The notes beneath the pieces were generated by a model. That model made no database searches. It saw only the letters and a program-made list of their open reading frames with translations, and was not told where the DNA came from. From Burkholderia ambifaria (GTDB taxonomy: Bacteria; Pseudomonadota; Gammaproteobacteria; Burkholderiales; Burkholderiaceae), in NCBI RefSeq assembly GCF_001443045.1, contig NZ_LKPJ01000016.1, positions 62,001-126,000 on the forward strand: a DNA stretch of 64,000 bases, in the 5' to 3' direction. The position numbers and the translations under genes are program-made. Each line of letters starts with the position of its first letter. The stretch's first letter is position 1. Shown here one piece after another: positions 18,939-27,693 of this stretch.

Positions 18939-19771
18939 ATCGATGGTGCAGGGCAGGGCTATGCAGTGCCATCCTGATGGTGGCCGCTCATGGCGCTTGG
19001 GCGGCCGGGGCGCCGGGCGGTGCGGGTGCGCAGCGTGCCGTGGCAGCACCGGGCGCGCTCCCCGGTGTGCCGGCGGTGGTGCCATCCATGGCGCACGCCG
19101 ACGACGACGGCCGGATTCGCGTTCAGCTCGTCGCACGCGATCAGGTCGATATCTCGAGCGAGATCAGTGCGAAGATCGCATCGCTGCCGTTTCGCGACGG
19201 CGATGCATTCCGCGCGGGGCAGACGCTCGTCTCGCTCGATTGCGCTCTCTACGCGGCGCAACTGCGCAAGGCGCAAGCAGAGGCGGAAGCAGCGGGGCAA
19301 CTGAAGCGCGTCAACGACCGGCTGCTGGAGCTGCATTCGATCGGGGCGGTCGACGTCGAGCAGGCCAACGCGAAGGCGAAAGCCGGGGCGGCCGAGGTCG
19401 CGTACATGCGGGCAACGGTGGGCAAGTGCAGGATCGCCGCGCCGTTCGACGGACGGGTGGTCAAGCGCAGCGCGTCGGCTCAGCAGTTCGCCGAGCCCGG
19501 CAAGCCGATTCTCACCATCGTCGACACCGGCCATCTGGAACTCAAGATGATCGTGCCGTCGAGATGGCTCGCGTGGCTCAAGCCGGACCATCCGTTGAGT
19601 GTCTCCGTCGACGAGGTCGGCAAGACGTATCCGGCCACGGTCGCCCGAATCGGCGCGCGCGTCGATCCCGTCACGCAGACGGTCGATGTAACGGCCGCGC
19701 TGTCCGGCCGCCCGCCCGAGCTGCTGCCGGGCATGAGTGGCTGGGCGCGGTTCGCCGGCGCTGCCCGCTAG
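18935..19771 (+). CDS. HlyD/RND-type periplasmic adaptor
   Basis: A 278-residue periplasmic adaptor. A cleavable signal peptide (MNRWCRAGLC... to about AWA, residue 23) comes first. It is followed by a barrel-sandwich half (VDISSEISAKIASLPFRDGD), a helical hairpin rich in Ala/Gln/Lys (about 100-150), the second lipoyl half (RIAAPFDGRVVKRSA) and a beta-barrel. The start ATG at 18935 overlaps the TolC-like stop (ATGA), so the two are translationally coupled. It is shorter than typical HlyD and lacks a membrane anchor, resembling RND-type adaptors. Confidence 0.85.
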   Translation: MNRWCRAGLCSAILMVAAHGAWAAGAPGGAGAQRAVAAPGALPGVPAVVPSMAHADDDGRIRVQLVARDQVDISSEISAKIASLPFRDGDAFRAGQTLVSLDCALYAAQLRKAQAEAEAAGQLKRVNDRLLELHSIGAVDVEQANAKAKAGAAEVAYMRATVGKCRIAAPFDGRVVKRSASAQQFAEPGKPILTIVDTGHLELKMIVPSRWLAWLKPDHPLSVSVDEVGKTYPATVARIGARVDPVTQTVDVTAALSGRPPELLPGMSGWARFAGAAR

Positions 19772-19778
19772 TCGCACG

Positions 19779-21188
19779 ATGAACGCCCCGCTGCAGGTCG
19801 ATGCGAATGCGATCGCCGTTCTCTGGCAGTTGTCCGCCCGCGCGCGCGAGGCGCCGAGCGAGGAGACGCTCGGCTTCGTCATGGTCAATGAATCGCTGTC
19901 GCTGGTGCCGTATCGCCAGGCGGCCTGGTGGCGGGCGCCGGGGCCCGTGCCGGGTGCGGTCGCGGCGGTGTCGGGCTTGCCGCAAAGCGATCCAGGCACG
20001 CCGTACGTGCAATGGCTCGGTGAAGTCTGTCGCGTGCTTGAACGCCAGTCGCGGCAAGCGGGGGCGCCGGCGCACCCTCCGAGCTCGGCTGTCATCGGCG
20101 GAGAGGCCGGTGCGTCTGCGTTGCCGCATGCATTCGACGCAAGCAGCCTGCCGGCGACGCTCGCGGCCGACTGGGCCGCCTGGTGGCCGTCGCACGCACT
20201 GTGGGTGCCGCTCGTCGATCGGGCCGGCCGTTCGTTGGGCGGTGTCGTGCTTGCGCGCGAGCAGCCATGGACGCCGATCGAGCAAGCGCTGCTCGCGGAA
20301 CTTGCCCGTGTCTGGAGCCATGCGCTTGCTGCGTTTTCGCCGAGGGCATCATGGCTCGAACGCGCGCAACTCGCGCTGCGCGCCGGCAAGCATCGGCGCC
20401 GCGCGCTCGCGGCTGTCGCCGTCGCGCTGGTCGTGCCGGTTCCGTTGACGGTCCTTGCACCTGCCGAAGTCACGCCGAAGGATCCGTTCGTCGTGCGTGC
20501 CCCGCTGGACGGCGTCATCGATCATCTGTTTGCGCAGCCGAATCAACGGGTCGCCGCAGGGGCGCCATTGTTCGCGCTCGATTCGACGGCGCTCGCATCG
20601 CGTTATGCGCTCGCGAACAAGAACTACGCGACGGCGCAGGAGGAGTACCGCCAGACCGCCCAGCTCGCGGTGACCGATGACAAGGACCGGCTCGACATGG
20701 CATTGCGCAAGGGCAAACTGGACCAGAGCGCGGTCGAGCTCGACTACACGGCGCGCGAACTCGCGCGCGTGAGCGTGACTGCGGCGCGCGCCGGCGTGGC
20801 AGTGTTCTCGGATCCGAACGACTGGAACGGGAAGGCGGTGTCGATCGGCGAAAAAGTGATGTTGCTCGCCGATCCCGCGCACGTCGAACTCACTGCGTAT
20901 GTGCCCGTCGCCGACAACGTCGATGTTGTGCCGGGCGCGACCGTGACCCTTTATCCGAAGAGTTCGCCGCTCGATGCGTACGATGCGCGCATCGATACCG
21001 TGGCCTACCGCGCCGAGCCGACGCCGGATGGCGTCGTCGCCTACCGTGTGAAGGCGACGTTCGCGGGTACGGCGAAGCCGCCGCTCGGCATGATGGGCAC
21101 TGCGCGCATTCATGGTCGCTGGGTGCCGCTTGCCTATTACCTGCTGCGCCGGCCGCTCGCGACGGCGCGGCAGTGGCTCGGCTGGTAG
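19779..21188 (+). CDS. GAF-domain/HlyD fusion, inner-membrane adaptor
   Basis: A 469-residue fusion. Residues 1-200 resemble a GAF-like sensory domain facing the cytoplasm (conserved tail LGGVVLAREQPWTPIEQALLAEL). A single membrane helix lies at about 205-230 (ALAAVAVALVVPVPLTVLA). The rest is a HlyD-type periplasmic adaptor with lipoyl halves (VVRAPLDGVIDHL and ARAGVAVFSDPNDWNGKAVSIGE) around a short coiled coil. It starts 7 bases after the previous stop. The fusion could couple a cytoplasmic signal or cargo to the adaptor. The GAF call rests on pattern and gene context and is less certain than the HlyD half. Confidence 0.8.
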   Translation: MNAPLQVDANAIAVLWQLSARAREAPSEETLGFVMVNESLSLVPYRQAAWWRAPGPVPGAVAAVSGLPQSDPGTPYVQWLGEVCRVLERQSRQAGAPAHPPSSAVIGGEAGASALPHAFDASSLPATLAADWAAWWPSHALWVPLVDRAGRSLGGVVLAREQPWTPIEQALLAELARVWSHALAAFSPRASWLERAQLALRAGKHRRRALAAVAVALVVPVPLTVLAPAEVTPKDPFVVRAPLDGVIDHLFAQPNQRVAAGAPLFALDSTALASRYALANKNYATAQEEYRQTAQLAVTDDKDRLDMALRKGKLDQSAVELDYTARELARVSVTAARAGVAVFSDPNDWNGKAVSIGEKVMLLADPAHVELTAYVPVADNVDVVPGATVTLYPKSSPLDAYDARIDTVAYRAEPTPDGVVAYRVKATFAGTAKPPLGMMGTARIHGRWVPLAYYLLRRPLATARQWLGW

Positions 21189-21195
21189 TCCGCGC

Positions 21196-23340
21196 ATGGC
21201 CGCCGCTTTCACCGGACCTGGCGCATCGACGTCACGTCTCCCGCCTCTTCGCCAGGAGCTGACCCTGACGCACGGCGCCCCCACGCCGGGCGGCGCGCCG
21301 ACCTGGATGCTGCACGACCCGGCGGCCAACCGGTTCTTTCAGATCGGCTGGCCGGCGTTCGAAATGCTCTCACGTTGGCCGCTGGGCGACCCGATGGCGA
21401 TCGTCGCGTCGGTCAACGCGGAAACGACGCTGCGCGTGACGATGGACGATTTCGAATCGCTCGTGCGCACGCTGCATCATCAGCACCTGTTCGTCGCCAC
21501 GAGCGCGGCCGATACGGGCCGGCTTGCGGGCGCGGCGGCCGCGAGCCGGCTGTCGCATGCGATGTGGCTGCTCAAGCATTACCTGATGATCCGCGTACCG
21601 CTGTGGCGGCCGATGCCGTTCCTGCGGCGCTTCGCCCGCCATGCGGACATCGCGTACCGGCCGGCGTTCTGGGGCGTGGTCGCGCTCGTGGCGCTCACTG
21701 GCCTGTTGCTGGTGTCGCGCCGCTGGGACGAGTTCGTTCATACGTTCCACGGCTACGCCGACCTGCGCGGACTCGTCGCGATCGGAATCACGATCGGCTG
21801 TGCCAAGGTTCTGCACGAGTTCGGGCATGCGTTTACCGCCTATCGCTACGGCTGCCGCGTGCCGACGATGGGGATCGCGTTGCTCGTGATGGTGCCGGTG
21901 CTCTACACCGATACGACCGAAGCGTGGAAAGTACCGGGCCGCGCCGAGCGATTGCGAATCGGCGCGGCCGGCATGCTGACCGAACTGGTGCTCGCCGCGT
22001 TCGCGACGCTGGCCTGGAGCGTGCTGCCCGACGGGCCGCTGCGCGCAGGCGCGTTTCTGCTGGCGACGACGACCTGGATCGGCACGCTGACGATCAACGC
22101 CAGCCCGTTCATGCGCTTCGATGGCTATTTCCTGCTCTCGGACTGGCTCGACATGCCGAACCTGCACGATCGCGCGTTCGCGTTCGGTCGCTGGTGGATG
22201 CGCGAGCGGCTGTTCGGTTTCGGCGATCCGCAGCCCGAGCCGTGTGCGCCGCGCCGCCGCCGGTTCCTGATCGCGTTCGCGTTTGCGACGTGGCTTTACC
22301 GGCTCGTCGTGTTTTTCTCGATCGCGCTCGTCGTCTATCACACGTTCTTCAAAGCGCTCGGGTTGGTCCTGTTCGGTGTCGAGTTTGGCTGGTTCATCGC
22401 GCGGCCGATCGTACGCGAAGGCGTTGCTTGCTGGCGCCGTCGTTCGGCGCTCCGGTGGTGCCGAGCGACCCGGCGCGCCGCCGCCGTCGGTGCGGCGGTG
22501 CTCGGGCTGCTGGTGCTGCCGTGGTACGGCGGGATCGGCGCCCCCGCCGTGGTCGGCCCGCTGCGCGCGCAGGGACTCTACGTACCCGAGGCCGCCTATG
22601 TGACGGCCGATGCGCCGATTGCCCGCGATGGCCAGCACGTGCGCGCGGGCGACGTGCTGGCCGTGTTTGCGTCGCCCGACCTTGCGCATCGGCTGCAGGC
22701 GGCACGGGTTGCCGATGCGCTGCTGCGCTGGCAGCTCGAGCAGCAGCCGTTCGACTCGCGGCTGCTCGAACAGGGCGTCGCGTTAAAGCGCCGCTCGGAC
22801 GCGGCGCATGAAACCGTTGCCGGGCTCGCGGCACAAGTTGCGCAATTGACGCTGCGCGCGCCGTTCGACGGCGTCGTGCAAACCGACGACACACTTGCGC
22901 CGGGCACCTGGCTGCCGCGCGGCGAGCATGCGTTCGACGTCGTCGGACCGGCCGGCGTGAAGGGCGAAGCATTCGTCAGCGAAGAGGATGCGGCGCGGAT
23001 CTCGGCCGGCGATCGCGTCAGCTTCGTCGCATCGTTACCCGAGTTCGGCGCGCTGGACTGCCGGGTCAGTGCGATCGATCGCGTCAATGTCGCCACGCTC
23101 GACGCGCCGGCACTTGCGAGCGTCTACGGTGGTCCGCTGCCCGTGCAGCTTCAGCCGGGCACGCATCAGCTCGTGCCGCTCGCGGCGACCTATCGCGTGC
23201 GGATTGGCGATTGTCCGGCAAGCGTAGCGTGGCCGCGCGAGATCGTCGGCACAGCGACGATCGGCGGCGCGCGGCAAAGCTTCGCATGGCGCATGCTCGC
23301 GTGGCTGACGTCGGTGTTTGTGCGCGAGAGCGGCGCATAG
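21196..23340 (+). CDS. PqqD-like / M50 site-2-protease / HlyD-like fusion
   Basis: A 714-residue polytopic membrane protein. Residues 20-100 resemble a PqqD/RRE-type peptide-recognition domain (WMLHDPAANRFFQIGWPAFE, ending VRTLHHQHLF). A membrane section follows with the zinc motif HEFGH (207-211) in CAKVLHEFGHAFTAYRYGC, and the second M50 motif FMRFDGYFLLSDWLDMPNL. After further helices, residues about 490-690 form a HlyD/biotinyl-lipoyl-like periplasmic domain (ADAPIARDGQHVRAGDVLAV; LRAPFDGVVQTDD). The gene starts 7 bases after the GAF-HlyD stop. It takes the place where an ABC or RND inner-membrane pump would be expected. Confidence 0.85.
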   Translation: MAAAFTGPGASTSRLPPLRQELTLTHGAPTPGGAPTWMLHDPAANRFFQIGWPAFEMLSRWPLGDPMAIVASVNAETTLRVTMDDFESLVRTLHHQHLFVATSAADTGRLAGAAAASRLSHAMWLLKHYLMIRVPLWRPMPFLRRFARHADIAYRPAFWGVVALVALTGLLLVSRRWDEFVHTFHGYADLRGLVAIGITIGCAKVLHEFGHAFTAYRYGCRVPTMGIALLVMVPVLYTDTTEAWKVPGRAERLRIGAAGMLTELVLAAFATLAWSVLPDGPLRAGAFLLATTTWIGTLTINASPFMRFDGYFLLSDWLDMPNLHDRAFAFGRWWMRERLFGFGDPQPEPCAPRRRRFLIAFAFATWLYRLVVFFSIALVVYHTFFKALGLVLFGVEFGWFIARPIVREGVACWRRRSALRWCRATRRAAAVGAAVLGLLVLPWYGGIGAPAVVGPLRAQGLYVPEAAYVTADAPIARDGQHVRAGDVLAVFASPDLAHRLQAARVADALLRWQLEQQPFDSRLLEQGVALKRRSDAAHETVAGLAAQVAQLTLRAPFDGVVQTDDTLAPGTWLPRGEHAFDVVGPAGVKGEAFVSEEDAARISAGDRVSFVASLPEFGALDCRVSAIDRVNVATLDAPALASVYGGPLPVQLQPGTHQLVPLAATYRVRIGDCPASVAWPREIVGTATIGGARQSFAWRMLAWLTSVFVRESGA

Positions 23341-23941
23341 GCATTGCGACGCCGGGAGTCGCGCGGTACCCCGGGGCGGCAGAGACTACCGGCATCGCGT
23401 CGGCTGTCGCAGTCGATCGATGTGCTCCATTCGCTCTTCGTACTCCCAATCCTTCCTTGCCTTCCTTGCGGCCGGTCGACGGTTCAGCCTGTCATGTGTT
23501 CCCCCCACCCCACGCCCCCGGCGTGCCGATTCGCGACATTGGCGCCGGAACGATCTTTTCCTGCCCGCGCAATGCTCCGGTGACCGTGCAGGGCATCGAA
23601 ATGAAAACGTAATATTTTAGAATAAGTGCCGTGACCGGATACCGAATGAATAACAATCGACCGAATTGTTGCCAAAGTTGCCGAGATTGCCTTGTTATAT
23701 TGTTGATGTTCAAGGATTGATGCATTGTATTGGTTGTATAAGTTATTGATTTTTATAAGATAACTGCGTTTTTTGTGCGGCCGCTTAATATTAATGTAAA
23801 TGCAAGAAAATCACCTGCTGCCAATTGCCTTGAGCGATTGGAGAATTATCTTGTCGATCTCGCAAACGTATCCTATTGTCTTCAATGCAGAGAAAATAAC
23901 GGCGTTTATTTCATAAACAAACGAGACGGAGCGAAGAGACC
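23341..23941. other. Long intergenic region, AT-rich from about 23600
   Basis: No gene is visible. The first 250 bases are GC-rich. From about 23600 to 23935 the sequence becomes conspicuously AT-rich, unlike anything else in the window, with runs such as TAATATTTTAG and TTAATATTAATGTAAATG. It directly precedes the glycine-rich protein gene at 23942. It is probably its promoter region and a likely target of an H-NS-type silencer. This local composition suggests acquired DNA. I found no clear terminator for the upstream export operon. Confidence 0.5.
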
Positions 23942-25201
23942 ATGTCGACAAACAAGACCGCCCCCAGTCAGGCACTTCTCACCCTCGCGAAGAGTTTCAA
24001 GCTGGATGTCGAGCGACTTTCGCGTGGAGAAACCGTTGCGGCGACGATCGTCGTTTCCACGCCGCAGGAAATGAAAAAACTTCTCGCAATTCCGACGACG
24101 CCGGACACGTACGATCTGGTCGCAAAGACAATGGCGTTAAATGGAGAGGCACCCGATTCGTACGAAGCGGGACTGAAGCATTTCTCTGCCTATGCGTGTG
24201 GCGTGTCGAATCTCGATACGTCGATCGGGAGTGCCTTTTTCAAGAAAAGATTCCCGATGGAAATCCGGATGGTGGCGTCGTCGCAAATCGAACTGACGAG
24301 CGACTACGTCGTGAACCCGGGCTCGCCGCCGGTCTACATCGCGTGCGACGAATTGATTTTCAACGGCGGATCGTACGTGATACAGAGCACGAACTTTACG
24401 CTCTGGGTCACTTCGCAGTTGACGATCGAGTCGTCGGGCTCAAGGCCGTATCACATTGGTATCCTCGGCTCGCCCGGCGGCCCGGGTTCGAACGGGGCGA
24501 ACGGTGGCACGCAATCGCAGGCGCCTAACGGTCAGAATTCGTCGCCGGCGTCCCCGGGGGTCTGCACCGGATCGGGCAGCGGCGGCAACGGTACGGTCGG
24601 CAACACCGGGTACAACGGCGGCGCGGGCGGAAACGGAATGAACGGTGTCGCGAGCGTCGTCGCAAACATCAACATTGCGAACTTCGCTTCGCCGCAGGCG
24701 CCGCTGGTCGTGTTCGGCATGTCCGGCACCGGTGGCAATGGCGGGAGTGGCGGCAATGGCGGCACGGGCCAGCAGGGCGGCAACGGTGGAAACGGCTGCA
24801 ATGCCGGATGCGAGGGCACCAACGGTGGCAATGGCGCCAACGGCGGAGCAGGCGGCAATGGCGGAAATGGCGCTAATGGCGGAAACGGCGTCAACGGCGG
24901 AGCGATCTATCTGAACCTGAATCCGTCGCAACAGTCCGCGAATTTCTATACGTACATGAGCCAGCAAGCGGCACCCGGACAAGGCGGCGCGGGCGGCGCG
25001 GCGGGGCAGGGCGGCGCGGGTGGAACGGGCGGCAGCGGCGGTCACAGCAGTTCCGATGGCACCAACGGCAATACCGGTGCATCGGGCAATACAGGCGCGA
25101 ACGGTGCGTCCGGCGCCGCATATGGCACGCCGCCGCAACTCATGGTCGCCAGCTACAAGGCCCCGTCGAACAGCGAGCTGCAGCTCGAGGTTCGTTCATG
25201 A
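23942..25201 (+). CDS. Glycine-rich GGNGG-repeat protein
   Basis: A 419-residue protein of unknown function. Residues 1-175 form a beta-rich domain (ending SGSRPYHIGILGS). Residues about 176-395 are dominated by GGNGG, GANGG and GGAGG tripeptide-period repeats, interrupted by hydrophobic inserts near 235-260 and 325-345. Such sequence favours a polyglycine-II helix bundle as in some phage adhesins and antifreeze proteins; this structural idea is inference. A short non-repetitive tail ends the protein. No signal peptide is seen. The stop overlaps the next start (ATGA), so it is co-translated with the following gene. Confidence 0.75.
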   Translation: MSTNKTAPSQALLTLAKSFKLDVERLSRGETVAATIVVSTPQEMKKLLAIPTTPDTYDLVAKTMALNGEAPDSYEAGLKHFSAYACGVSNLDTSIGSAFFKKRFPMEIRMVASSQIELTSDYVVNPGSPPVYIACDELIFNGGSYVIQSTNFTLWVTSQLTIESSGSRPYHIGILGSPGGPGSNGANGGTQSQAPNGQNSSPASPGVCTGSGSGGNGTVGNTGYNGGAGGNGMNGVASVVANINIANFASPQAPLVVFGMSGTGGNGGSGGNGGTGQQGGNGGNGCNAGCEGTNGGNGANGGAGGNGGNGANGGNGVNGGAIYLNLNPSQQSANFYTYMSQQAAPGQGGAGGAAGQGGAGGTGGSGGHSSSDGTNGNTGASGNTGANGASGAAYGTPPQLMVASYKAPSNSELQLEVRS

Positions 25202-26691
25202 CCCCGGAGATCCACGCACAGGAGTTGAGATACTCGCTGAACGGGAACGGTTATGTTTGCCTCAAGGTCTTCGTCGTCAAGCGGATCTCGACCATCAATC
25301 TGAAAACGCAGCCGGTCTATCTGATCAAGACCGTGCTCAAGGTGTCCATCTACAACACTCAGGATTTCAACATCAATCCCGGGCCGGTGACGTCGTACAT
25401 GAATTACCCGGCCATGTTCAGCTTTACCAAGTCGTTGACGTGCAGCGTATCGTCGCAGTCGGCCAACTTCAAGCTGCTGAACTATTCGCCGATCACCGTG
25501 AATTCGTCGATCACGACGTCCCGCAGCGATGTGACGGACAGTACACAGACGAACTCATCGCAACAGTCGGTCGGCTCGAGTGCGTCGCAGACCAACTCGT
25601 TCGGCGTCGACGTGCAGGCGGGTTGGATGATGGAGTCGCCGCTGCTGTCGATCGGCTTGAGCTACGACCACGCGTACACGTCGGCGAACAGTCAGGAGCG
25701 CACCACTGCGTCGGGCAACAGTGCTTCGCAGCAGAACGGTGTCGCGGATTCGTACAGCATCAAGGACTGGGGAATCTACGCGAATGTCAATCGCGAAAAC
25801 CTCCAGACGACCTGGGTATGCGCGCAGGAATACCCGTGGGACATCCTCCAGTATCGCAGCGCCGACGGCACCGGCAACATCGGTCTGCCGCAGCCGATCG
25901 TCGACCGGATGCTGGTCGGCGAATGCGTGCTGCCGCCATCGCAGCTTTCGCAGTTCGGCACCGACTTCACGTTCACCGCCGACTGGAGCTTCATGCCATC
26001 GGAGTTCAACGTCGACGTCACCACACCTCTGCTGTCATTCGATATCGATACGGCTTACGTGCTCGGTTCGCATCAACGCACCGGGGATGCACCGCCGTAC
26101 TCGCTCGCGGCATCGCTCGGGCAATCGACCACGAACTCCAATTCGCTGGCGCTTACATGGTGGCAACTCGAATGTCTCGCGCTGGATGCGATCGTGCCGG
26201 GCCGCAACGACGCGAGCGCGAATTTCGACAAACTGCCGGCATCGCGCTTTCCCGCGGACGGTTCGGTGCCGCTGGTCGTGATGTCGCCGACCAATACGCT
26301 GCTGTGTGTCGCGCCCGGTTTCAGCCCCGGAATGATCGTCGACGTCGCGAAGAACGACGCGACGTACACGCTGGCGTTCAAGGTCGTCGAAACGGTCGGT
26401 GAAATCACCCTCTATCTGAAACACTGGAAGCTGGACTCGACCGGCCTGGTGGTGAATATTGCCGTCAACGGTGCCGTGCTGCCGGTGCAGTACGTCGACG
26501 CGGTACAGGGCGCGGGCGGGATGGCAAACCGTACGGACATCACGCTGCGGTCGACCGATTACATGGCGGAGGATTTCAGCGACTATCTGGTGGTCGGGCT
26601 GAATACCGTGGTGGTGACCGTATCGGCGAGCGACGCGGGACCGCCGGCGGACACGGCGCGTTATTGCCTCGCGGCCGTCGTCGTGTCCTGA
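25198..26691 (+). CDS. Unrecognised 497-residue beta-rich protein
   Basis: I do not recognise this protein. It has no signal peptide or membrane helix. Residues 100-185 are a striking Ser/Thr/Asn/Gln-rich stretch (NSSQQSVGSSASQTNSFGVD) with alternating polarity around a hydrophobic centre (GWMMESPLLSIGLSY). This is the kind of pattern seen in insertion loops of beta-pore-forming proteins, but also in other extended beta structures. The C-terminal third alternates beta strands (LYLKHWKLDSTGLVVNIAVNG). It is translationally coupled to the glycine-rich gene upstream, and the next gene starts 2 bases after its stop. Confidence 0.65.
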   Translation: MTPEIHAQELRYSLNGNGYVCLKVFVVKRISTINLKTQPVYLIKTVLKVSIYNTQDFNINPGPVTSYMNYPAMFSFTKSLTCSVSSQSANFKLLNYSPITVNSSITTSRSDVTDSTQTNSSQQSVGSSASQTNSFGVDVQAGWMMESPLLSIGLSYDHAYTSANSQERTTASGNSASQQNGVADSYSIKDWGIYANVNRENLQTTWVCAQEYPWDILQYRSADGTGNIGLPQPIVDRMLVGECVLPPSQLSQFGTDFTFTADWSFMPSEFNVDVTTPLLSFDIDTAYVLGSHQRTGDAPPYSLAASLGQSTTNSNSLALTWWQLECLALDAIVPGRNDASANFDKLPASRFPADGSVPLVVMSPTNTLLCVAPGFSPGMIVDVAKNDATYTLAFKVVETVGEITLYLKHWKLDSTGLVVNIAVNGAVLPVQYVDAVQGAGGMANRTDITLRSTDYMAEDFSDYLVVGLNTVVVTVSASDAGPPADTARYCLAAVVVS

Positions 26692-26693
26692 AC

Positions 26694-27620
26694 GTGCCGC
26701 ACTCCTATGGAAAATCGCTGAAGCGGTATTCCGCCAAGGAGCGCGTCGCAAAGACGGCTCTGGCGATTCGTACCGTTCGTTCGGCAATCAAGAAACCGGG
26801 CAGCGGCAGCATCCTGTCAAAGACACGTGTGCTGAAGGCGCACGATCCGAAGCGCAAGATCGCCAAGCTCGAGGACTATATGAAGGCGGGAATGAAAAAG
26901 ACCTTTCCCGTCGTTTACCGAGGCATCTGGGACGCGCAGGATGAAATCGTTCGCACGTCGTTGATTACGGACCTGCTGGTCGGACTCGAAAAGGCGGGAC
27001 TGAGCAAAGGGGAAATGGCGCGGCTCAAAACGGCAATCGACGGGTTTTCCAGCATCCGGCTTCCGACGCGCTGGTCCGGCTTCAAGCTGAAGGGCGGTGA
27101 TACGGTGCTGGGATTCAGTGAAATGCAGCATCCGACGTCTGCCGGCAAGGGCATATGGATACCGTCGAAGTCCAGCTTCTCGAAGGCGCATACCGCGCTT
27201 GACGAAGCGCGTGTGAAGGCGGCACTCGACGCGATCAACACCTTCGTCGTGAAGGATAAGAACGGTGCCGTCACGCTGGCGTCGGGGGTCGCGATCGAGG
27301 ACATCGTGAAGGCCGCGCTCATCGCGGCCGGCACATTTACGTTGAACTACTTTACAGCGCCCGCGCTCGCGAGCAACGTCGACGCCACCGCTTCCGGGAA
27401 AGTGAAGAAAGCGCAGACTCAAGCCCGTGAATTCATGAAGGATCAACTCGAGAGCATCGGTGCGAAGCGCGCTACCGGGTCGACCAGTATCGTGATTCCG
27501 AAGCTGAACCTTCCGACACGCGAGTGGAAGCCAGATGCACTGAACCCCGGAGAGGTCAGTCCGCGACGAGGATCTCCGATCAGTCTGTCGGTGGCAGAGC
27601 TCAGTTGGGCGGTCGAATAG
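26694..27620 (+). CDS. Unrecognised basic protein, 308 residues
   Basis: Not recognised. From the GTG at 26694 (two bases after the previous stop) the product begins with a Lys/Arg-rich segment (residues 1-75). A helical region (about 85-125) and a mixed region with GFKLKGGDTVLGFSEMQHP follow, then one hydrophobic helix (about 212-230, VKAALIAAGTFTLNYFTAPA) and a charged C-terminus. The single hydrophobic helix could be a membrane anchor. The start is uncertain because the frame remains open a little upstream into the preceding gene. Same operon as its neighbours by spacing. Confidence 0.6.
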   Translation: MPHSYGKSLKRYSAKERVAKTALAIRTVRSAIKKPGSGSILSKTRVLKAHDPKRKIAKLEDYMKAGMKKTFPVVYRGIWDAQDEIVRTSLITDLLVGLEKAGLSKGEMARLKTAIDGFSSIRLPTRWSGFKLKGGDTVLGFSEMQHPTSAGKGIWIPSKSSFSKAHTALDEARVKAALDAINTFVVKDKNGAVTLASGVAIEDIVKAALIAAGTFTLNYFTAPALASNVDATASGKVKKAQTQAREFMKDQLESIGAKRATGSTSIVIPKLNLPTREWKPDALNPGEVSPRRGSPISLSVAELSWAVE

Positions 27621-27693
27621 TAACCGCGCCGAGGCACACGTGCACGGTACTTCCCGACCGGCTTGAACAACCTATGTATGCACCCGGATCTTG

